Part shown: positions 49,801-53,549 of the stretch, piece after piece | Position numbering within the stretch: position 1 is the first letter of the stretch | How the letters are laid out: each line of letters begins with the position of its first letter | Source of the DNA: GCA-2862585 sp036340235 | Lineage (GTDB): Bacteria > Bacteroidota > Bacteroidia > Flavobacteriales > UBA7312 | DNA length: 53,549 nucleotides | Reading direction: 5' to 3' | Assembly (NCBI GenBank): GCA_036340235.1 | Contig: JAYYZE010000032.1 | Location: 1 to 53,549 of the forward strand | Program-made: the position numbers and the translations under genes | The notes under the pieces: generated by a model | Databases searched by the model: none | Told to the model about the DNA's origin: nothing | What the model saw: the letters and a program-made list of their open reading frames with translations, nothing else

Positions 49801-51432
49801 GGCGCCTCCGACGGGATAATCGAAGTAAACGCATTCGGAGGTACAGGTAGCTACACCTATTCATTTCTTCCAGCCCCAGCACAAAACCCTCTACCGCCTG
49901 GAAATCAGATAAATGGATTGTCGGCGGGTGCTTATTCTTTACAATTATATGATGACAATCAATGTCTTTCCAATCCGCTAATTGTTGAGGTACTATCACC
50001 AACAGAACTCACAATTACCGAAGTAACTCCAGTTGATGTCAGTTGTTTTGGGGGGTCTGATGGTCAGCTAGTGATAGAAGGTCAAGGAGGCACAGGTACT
50101 TACACGTATTTGGTAGATGCTCAATCGTACATGTCAAATGGACAATCCCCTTTTATTGTTTCAAATCTCTTTTCCAACAACTTTAGTATAACTATTTCTG
50201 ACGCCAACGGCTGTCAAAGCAGTACTAACCAATTTGTTAGTCAGCCGAGCCCACTGTTTGCCAACCTTTCAGTAACAGATGTGGGTTGTTCTTCGAGTTT
50301 AGATGGATCGGCTTCAGTTAACCCAATAGGTGGGGTTCAAAACTACAATGTCTTGTGGTCAACAGGGAATACAGGATTTAATCAAAATCAATTAGGTCCA
50401 GGCACTTATTCAGTGAGTATTACTGACGCAAATGGCTGTCAATTGATCGAATCATTTGAAGTAACGGAGCCGATAGTTAATTTGTATACTAATACTATCC
50501 AGTGTAGCGGGTCTAACACAGGTCAAATCGAAGCAGTCCTTTTAAATGTCAATCCTTCTTCTGTTTTTACCGCCCTCTGGGATGATGCTAATGCACAAAC
50601 CACCTTTACAGCTGTTAATTTATTTCCTGGAGTATATTCGATTACACTAACCGACCAATTTGGGTGCGAATTAACTGCAACGGAAACACTTGCTGAACCC
50701 GATTCACTTTCAGTTTTTGTTGAACACACACAACCGTGCGTTGAAAAGCCTTTGGCCTCAGCACTTGTTTTAACATCAGGTGGAGCAACCCCGTACTCTT
50801 ATTTGTGGAGTAATGGCGAAGAAAGTGAGTTGATACAGCTTTCAACCCCTGGAAGTTACACCGTTCAGGTGACTGACTTCAATGGTTGTCAAAAGGACGT
50901 TTCGTTTACTATTAATCCAATATCAGCCCTAAATATCGCCTTTTTTACACAAGGTGTTACTTGTACTGACAACATAGATGGCAGCGCTGAAGTGATTGTC
51001 AGTGGAGGCTATCCACCATATCGTTTTCTATGGGACAACAACATAGAAACACCTTTAAATGAGGGCCTTTCATCGGGGAACATAGGGTTGACAGTAACGG
51101 ATAACCAAGGATGTTCTATTTTTCAAGAGGCCAATGTTCCCCCCAGCAATGAGGTTTGTATTAACCCCTTTTCGGCATTCTCGCCTAATGGCGACATGAA
51201 TAATGATTATTGGCATATTGACAATATCGAATTGTATCCAGATGGCTTAGTAGAGGTGTTCAATCGTTGGGGAGATAGGGTATATGCAACCAAGAAATAC
51301 ATAAATGCTTGGGATGGTGCTTGGGATGGCACCTTTGACAATCAATTGTTGCCATCGGCAACCTATTATTACGTGATAAATTTAAATAATGGAGAAGAAC
51401 CATTAATTGGAACTGTAACTATTGTCAGATAA
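46858..51432 (+). CDS. SprB-repeat surface adhesin with GEVED domain and type B T9SS tail
   Basis: A 1524-residue exported surface protein. After a signal peptide (to AFSQ, about 20) a GEVED domain spans about 50-200 and ends NGETEDYSLV. About 14 SprB-type repeats follow, each starting with a Cys-containing unit like ISCFGFSDGEITIQASGG. The C-terminus from NPFSAFSPNGDMNNDYW is a type B (gliding-motility-associated) sorting domain, handled by PorV-independent SprF-type partners. The only start is TTG at 46858, since an in-frame TAA lies two codons before it. The SprF/PorP-like gene follows after 10 bases. Likely role is adhesion or gliding; target is unknown. Confidence 0.9.
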   Translation: MHHYFYLLFCLLFYQTAFSQGASFDEDELITRVNFGLLPYDSSDLLSPSVGTSSTPCAGFSDFTIGNSNFTDGNILDNVYTLGVAKTLTYELEIEGGYCDTEPNILNGTRGVKVYIDYNANNDFTDAGELVYTSPLSSSTTPIFNTSITIPANAATGEIVMRIVYARVGGISGAGFFWDLDWLDWSQWSYNNGETEDYSLVVTAYIDSVESINTSCANTLDGQLIINPSPLAGPGIEYSINGYAGPWTNDLLYSNLPSGTYTVVARDPALAPNYAYEEYEAIIESGSEITLNAQIVSIYNGYSVSCTGLSDGEVNLSAFGGEGSSYTYEYTSLLNPTPTITPPFAIGLVADTYTFTAYDDLGCLSNTVEITLNEPPPVTISNIINTNPISCNSQCDGELTVVASGGANPLNYTVGGVDFGVNNVATGLCQGSASVLVEDANDCSLQFTTFLGQPAAIDLTATSATNNLGFDISCNNNSDGIIEVATSGGTGNYQISIDGGLTFPFTSSGLDSIFNLSAGSYSLVAQDDNACISSPSDVTLTEPSVLTLDLVSETSSISCFGFSDGEITIQASGGAGFFSYSLDGGISSQASNVFSNLSSSNLTIDIIDGNGCVVTGSYFLSEPNELIINNVNVISDYNGSDISCFGASDGVVTVETIGGTGSYNYSFISDFVVNNFTSVNQIADLTAGLYTLQVVDENQCYSNLYDFEVFSPSAINIDDISSTMTSCFSSCDAELTVTASGGTPPLSYAVSGVSFGLSNIATNLCQGLAPVVVEDVNGCITQTNSLISSPPSIDVVATSASNYLGFDISCPGFSDGVVEYILSGGTGNYQISIDDGSTFPFTSSGLDSIFNLSAGSYSLVAKDDNACLSSPLEVTLTEPSVITFDLVSETSPISCFGFSDGEITIQASGGAGIFTYSLDGGISSQSSNVFSNLPSSNHTIYIIDGNGCVATGSYFLSEPNELIINSAGVISDYNGSDISCFGASDGIIEVNAFGGTGSYTYSFLPAPAQNPLPPGNQINGLSAGAYSLQLYDDNQCLSNPLIVEVLSPTELTITEVTPVDVSCFGGSDGQLVIEGQGGTGTYTYLVDAQSYMSNGQSPFIVSNLFSNNFSITISDANGCQSSTNQFVSQPSPLFANLSVTDVGCSSSLDGSASVNPIGGVQNYNVLWSTGNTGFNQNQLGPGTYSVSITDANGCQLIESFEVTEPIVNLYTNTIQCSGSNTGQIEAVLLNVNPSSVFTALWDDANAQTTFTAVNLFPGVYSITLTDQFGCELTATETLAEPDSLSVFVEHTQPCVEKPLASALVLTSGGATPYSYLWSNGEESELIQLSTPGSYTVQVTDFNGCQKDVSFTINPISALNIAFFTQGVTCTDNIDGSAEVIVSGGYPPYRFLWDNNIETPLNEGLSSGNIGLTVTDNQGCSIFQEANVPPSNEVCINPFSAFSPNGDMNNDYWHIDNIELYPDGLVEVFNRWGDRVYATKKYINAWDGAWDGTFDNQLLPSATYYYVINLNNGEEPLIGTVTIVR
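47989..48996 (+). repeat. Internal 1008-bp duplication, copy 1
   Basis: First copy of a block of four SprB repeats. The next copy is 1008 bp downstream (336 codons, in frame). Identity is highest over TFPFTSSGLDSIFNLSAGSY and over the ISCFGFSDGEITIQASGGAG unit. The edges are approximate. Confidence 0.75.
48997..50004 (+). repeat. Internal 1008-bp duplication, copy 2
   Basis: Second copy of the four-repeat block, in the same frame. Stretches of about 20 bases or more are still identical between the copies at the DNA level (for example around 48371 and 49379), so the duplication is fairly recent or is kept similar by gene conversion. Confidence 0.75.
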
Positions 51433-51442
51433 TCTCTAATCA

Positions 51443-52360
51443 ATGATAACGCGATTTTTTATTTTCTTCTTCTTTTTTTCTTTAGCTGCCAGCGCTCAGC
51501 AATTACCTATGTACAGTCAGTACTTTGTTAATGATTTTTCGATTAATCCTGCAGTAGCTGGCTCAAAACCCTACTTTCCGCTTCAATTGAATGTCCGGAC
51601 ACAATGGGCCTCGTTGGGCTCTATAGCACCAAAAACTAATACGTTGAGTTTTCACATGCCAGTAGCATTTAAACAGTTAGGGGTGGGGGCCATTGTAACC
51701 CAAGATAAAACAGGCCCCTACAGTCAATTGATGGTTATCGCCTCAATTGCCTATCACCTACAGCTTGATGAAGACAATAAAACACGACTTTCTTTAGGCC
51801 TCAGCGGATTGATAAACCAGCACACCTTAAATTTTGATGAGCTGGAATTTAATAACCCAGATCCTGAATTTGAGGGAGGAACCTATTCAAAAGTTATCCC
51901 GGATGCAAGTATGGGTGCGTATTTGTACTCAAAGCACTATTTTTTATCGCTATCTTCTCACCAATTGTTCGAATCGACCTTCAAAGAGTCTATAACCTCT
52001 ATTTTTGGTGACAACACCGAAGTGAGGCACTACTTTGCTAATATGGGATATACTTTCCATATTCATTCCGATTTTCATGTGGAACCATCCGTACTTGTAA
52101 AGGCGACTGATTCAGGTCCTTCACAGCTTGATGTCAATACCCGTTTTATCTTTAATAATTCTTATTGGGCGGGGCTATCATTTAGAACCTCCAAATCCCT
52201 TGTTTTAGTTGCTGGCCTAGAGTTAGGGAGTTTTCTTTTATCTTATTCTTACGATTATGGAATAAGCTCTATTGCTAGTACTTCTAGCGGTTCACACGAA
52301 ATTTCTGTTGGCTTTAACATCAACGACGCAAGAAACCGACGTCATTCCTATTATTGGTAA
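51443..52360 (+). CDS. PorP/SprF-family type IX secretion membrane protein
   Basis: A 305-residue outer-membrane barrel of the PorP/SprF family. The signal peptide (to ASAQ, about 19) is followed by the highly typical QLPMYSQYFVNDFSINPAVAG. Later come GVGAIVTQDKTGP and strand-rich repeats. The protein ends HSYYW. In Flavobacterium SprF sits directly after sprB and is needed to secrete it; here the same order is found, 10 bases after the SprB-repeat gene. It is therefore the probable dedicated secretion or anchoring partner of that adhesin. Confidence 0.92.
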   Translation: MITRFFIFFFFFSLAASAQQLPMYSQYFVNDFSINPAVAGSKPYFPLQLNVRTQWASLGSIAPKTNTLSFHMPVAFKQLGVGAIVTQDKTGPYSQLMVIASIAYHLQLDEDNKTRLSLGLSGLINQHTLNFDELEFNNPDPEFEGGTYSKVIPDASMGAYLYSKHYFLSLSSHQLFESTFKESITSIFGDNTEVRHYFANMGYTFHIHSDFHVEPSVLVKATDSGPSQLDVNTRFIFNNSYWAGLSFRTSKSLVLVAGLELGSFLLSYSYDYGISSIASTSSGSHEISVGFNINDARNRRHSYYW

Positions 52361-52396
52361 TTTTGATTGTTTACCTTTAAGCCCTTATTCTATTTC

Positions 52397-53416
52397 ATGA
52401 AACAGGTTGATTTCATTATAGTAGGTCAAGGTATTGCTGGTACTCTGTTAGCGCATGACTTGGATGACCGCCACCAATCCTTAGCCATTATTGACACGCC
52501 ATTGCCGGCAACCTCAAGTAGGGTAGCGGCAGGCTTAATCAATCCAGTCGGCATGAAACGTTGCATACCTTCCGAAAATGCCGCCACCTATTTGCCTTTT
52601 GCTTTCGAGCGTTACTGTGTTTTGCAACAAAAGCTAGGTCAATCGTTTTTTTATCCGATGCCCATTGTTCGTCTTTTTGCCAACGAACAACAAAGGCATC
52701 AATGGCAAATAAAGTTTAGTAATTCTAACATGGATCGATACATAAAGGAGATTACTACGGAAGCGGAGTATGCGCCCCTAAATGATAATTTTGGCAGTGC
52801 TATAATAAGCCCATCGGCGCGTCTTGACGTTAATAAATGGTTGAGGGTTTCTAGAGACTATTTTACTAATAAGCACCTTGTACTAGAAGAACGGTTTGAT
52901 TTTTCTCAATGCAATGTGGAGAATGCCAATTACAAAGGTATCAGCGCCAAGCACATTCTATTTTGCGAGGGTCACCATCTAAAGAGCAATCCTTTCTTTA
53001 GCCATTTACCATTATCACCCACTAAAGGTGAGGTCATGACAATCTATATACCTTCACTAGAACAGTTTGAAGGAATGGTAAGTAAAGGCGTTTACCTTAT
53101 ACCAAAAGGCTTTCATGAATATCTAGTAGGGGCTACTTACGACCACAGCGATTTTACGGAACGCCTAACAAAGGAAGCTGAACGCTTCCTGGTTCGACAA
53201 CTAAGACGTATGTTGACTGTGGATTTCGAAATAATTGATCGTAGCGCAGGGGTAAGACCTACCGTAAAACACCGCAAACCATTGGTCGGTTTGCACGCTT
53301 TGCATCCAAAAATTGGCGTTTTTAATGGACTAGGAACACGAGGTCTTTTGCAAGGCCCATATTTGTCTGCTAATTTTAGCAGTCAATTGACTAGAATAGA
53401 AAAAAACAATAAATAA
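52397..53416 (+). CDS. FAD-dependent oxidoreductase (DAO family)
   Basis: A 339-residue flavoenzyme. The N-terminal dinucleotide motif is FIIVGQGIAGTLLAHDL followed by the acidic strand end AIIDT. SSRVAAGLINPVG and the late GVRPTVKHRKPLVG and NGLGTRGLLQGPYLS match glycine oxidase/D-amino-acid oxidase-like enzymes of Bacteroidota. The longest frame begins at a TTG at 52367; the ATG at 52397 gives the correct N-terminus and is preferred. The gene follows the SprF-like gene by 36 bases. Its substrate cannot be told. Confidence 0.87.
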   Translation: MKQVDFIIVGQGIAGTLLAHDLDDRHQSLAIIDTPLPATSSRVAAGLINPVGMKRCIPSENAATYLPFAFERYCVLQQKLGQSFFYPMPIVRLFANEQQRHQWQIKFSNSNMDRYIKEITTEAEYAPLNDNFGSAIISPSARLDVNKWLRVSRDYFTNKHLVLEERFDFSQCNVENANYKGISAKHILFCEGHHLKSNPFFSHLPLSPTKGEVMTIYIPSLEQFEGMVSKGVYLIPKGFHEYLVGATYDHSDFTERLTKEAERFLVRQLRRMLTVDFEIIDRSAGVRPTVKHRKPLVGLHALHPKIGVFNGLGTRGLLQGPYLSANFSSQLTRIEKNNK

Positions 53417-53549
53417 CTGATAATCAATGATTAACAAAAGTTTAGCCGACTGTTATATGCCCTCATTTACCGTGTATTATCAACACAAAGGTGTTAAGAA
53501 CAAGTTTTTACTTTTTTTTGGTGGTTTTGTATAAAAGTTGCATCTTGCG
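53417..53549. other. AT-rich 3' end of window
   Basis: No gene is visible in these 133 bases. A 5-bp hairpin AACAC/GTGTT (53482-53495) is followed by a T-rich stretch from 53505 and might be a weak terminator for the oxidoreductase gene. The end is cut by the window. Confidence 0.35.

Noticed and set aside
47989..50004. Repeats considered as a CRISPR array or tandem satellite
   Set aside because: They are in-frame 336-codon blocks inside one protein, without short direct repeats and spacers.
1..53549. Mobile elements, toxin-antitoxin pairs or defence systems
   Set aside because: No transposase, integrase, restriction, Cas, or small toxin-antitoxin gene pair could be recognised.

Overview
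The window reads as a contiguous chromosomal segment of a Bacteroidota bacterium, most likely a gliding or surface-living Flavobacteriales-type organism. The evidence is a set of type IX secretion system (T9SS) parts (PorW/SprE, PorZ, a SprF/PorP protein), proteins ending in T9SS sorting domains, a SprB-repeat adhesin, Bacteroidota-only families (DUF4292, DUF4837, DUF4175, DUF5777, DUF6168), AT-rich intergenic DNA and repeated promoter elements of the Bacteroidota form TAnnTTTG. There are no rRNA genes, insertion sequences, prophage genes or CRISPR arrays. Two tRNA genes are present.

Layout. 0.2-1.7 kb (+): rpiB and a secreted M28 peptidase. 1.7-5.1 kb (-): a secreted lysyl oxidase with an intact copper/LTQ active site and a coupled beta-propeller protein, both with T9SS tails. 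5.2-7.2 kb (-): a cassette of monohaem cytochrome c, DUF5777 outer-membrane barrel and haem-bearing lipoprotein. 7.3-13.7 kb (-): M23 peptidase, GH3 protein, dxr, rseP and an ALDH7-type dehydrogenase in one tight run. 13.7-22.4 kb (+): sprE/porW, bactofilin, then the ATP synthase operon from atpZ to atpG, without atpD and atpC. 22.9-33.4 kb (+): enoyl-CoA hydratase, flippase, dut, TPR protein, DUF4292 lipoprotein, EnvC-like protein, tatA (59 codons), gatA, a LysM lytic transglycosylase and a DUF4837 lipoprotein. 33.4-38.4 kb (-): porZ, recO, TonB-dependent receptor. 38.5 kb: tRNA-Arg, followed by a gene-free stretch carrying a very good parS-like site. 39.1-44.7 kb (-): DUF4175 protein, ybeY, mnmG. 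44.8-46.8 kb (+): gltX, folB, tRNA-Cys and a clear terminator. 46.9-53.4 kb (+): a 1524-residue SprB-repeat protein, its SprF-like partner and an FAD oxidoreductase.

How the genes fit together. Much of the window is envelope biology: T9SS machinery and cargo, peptidoglycan enzymes (two M23-fold proteins and a MltD-like transglycosylase), outer-membrane lipoproteins and a TonB receptor. These sit among housekeeping genes for ATP synthesis, isoprenoid synthesis, tRNA charging and modification, and DNA repair. Several genes start with TTG or GTG; for four others a shorter start than the longest open frame is preferred.

I did not find one obviously new multi-gene system. The best candidates for something little described are the T9SS-exported lysyl oxidase and its propeller partner, the cytochrome-barrel-cytochrome cassette, the DUF4292/TPR/EnvC cluster, and the parS-like site beside mnmG.
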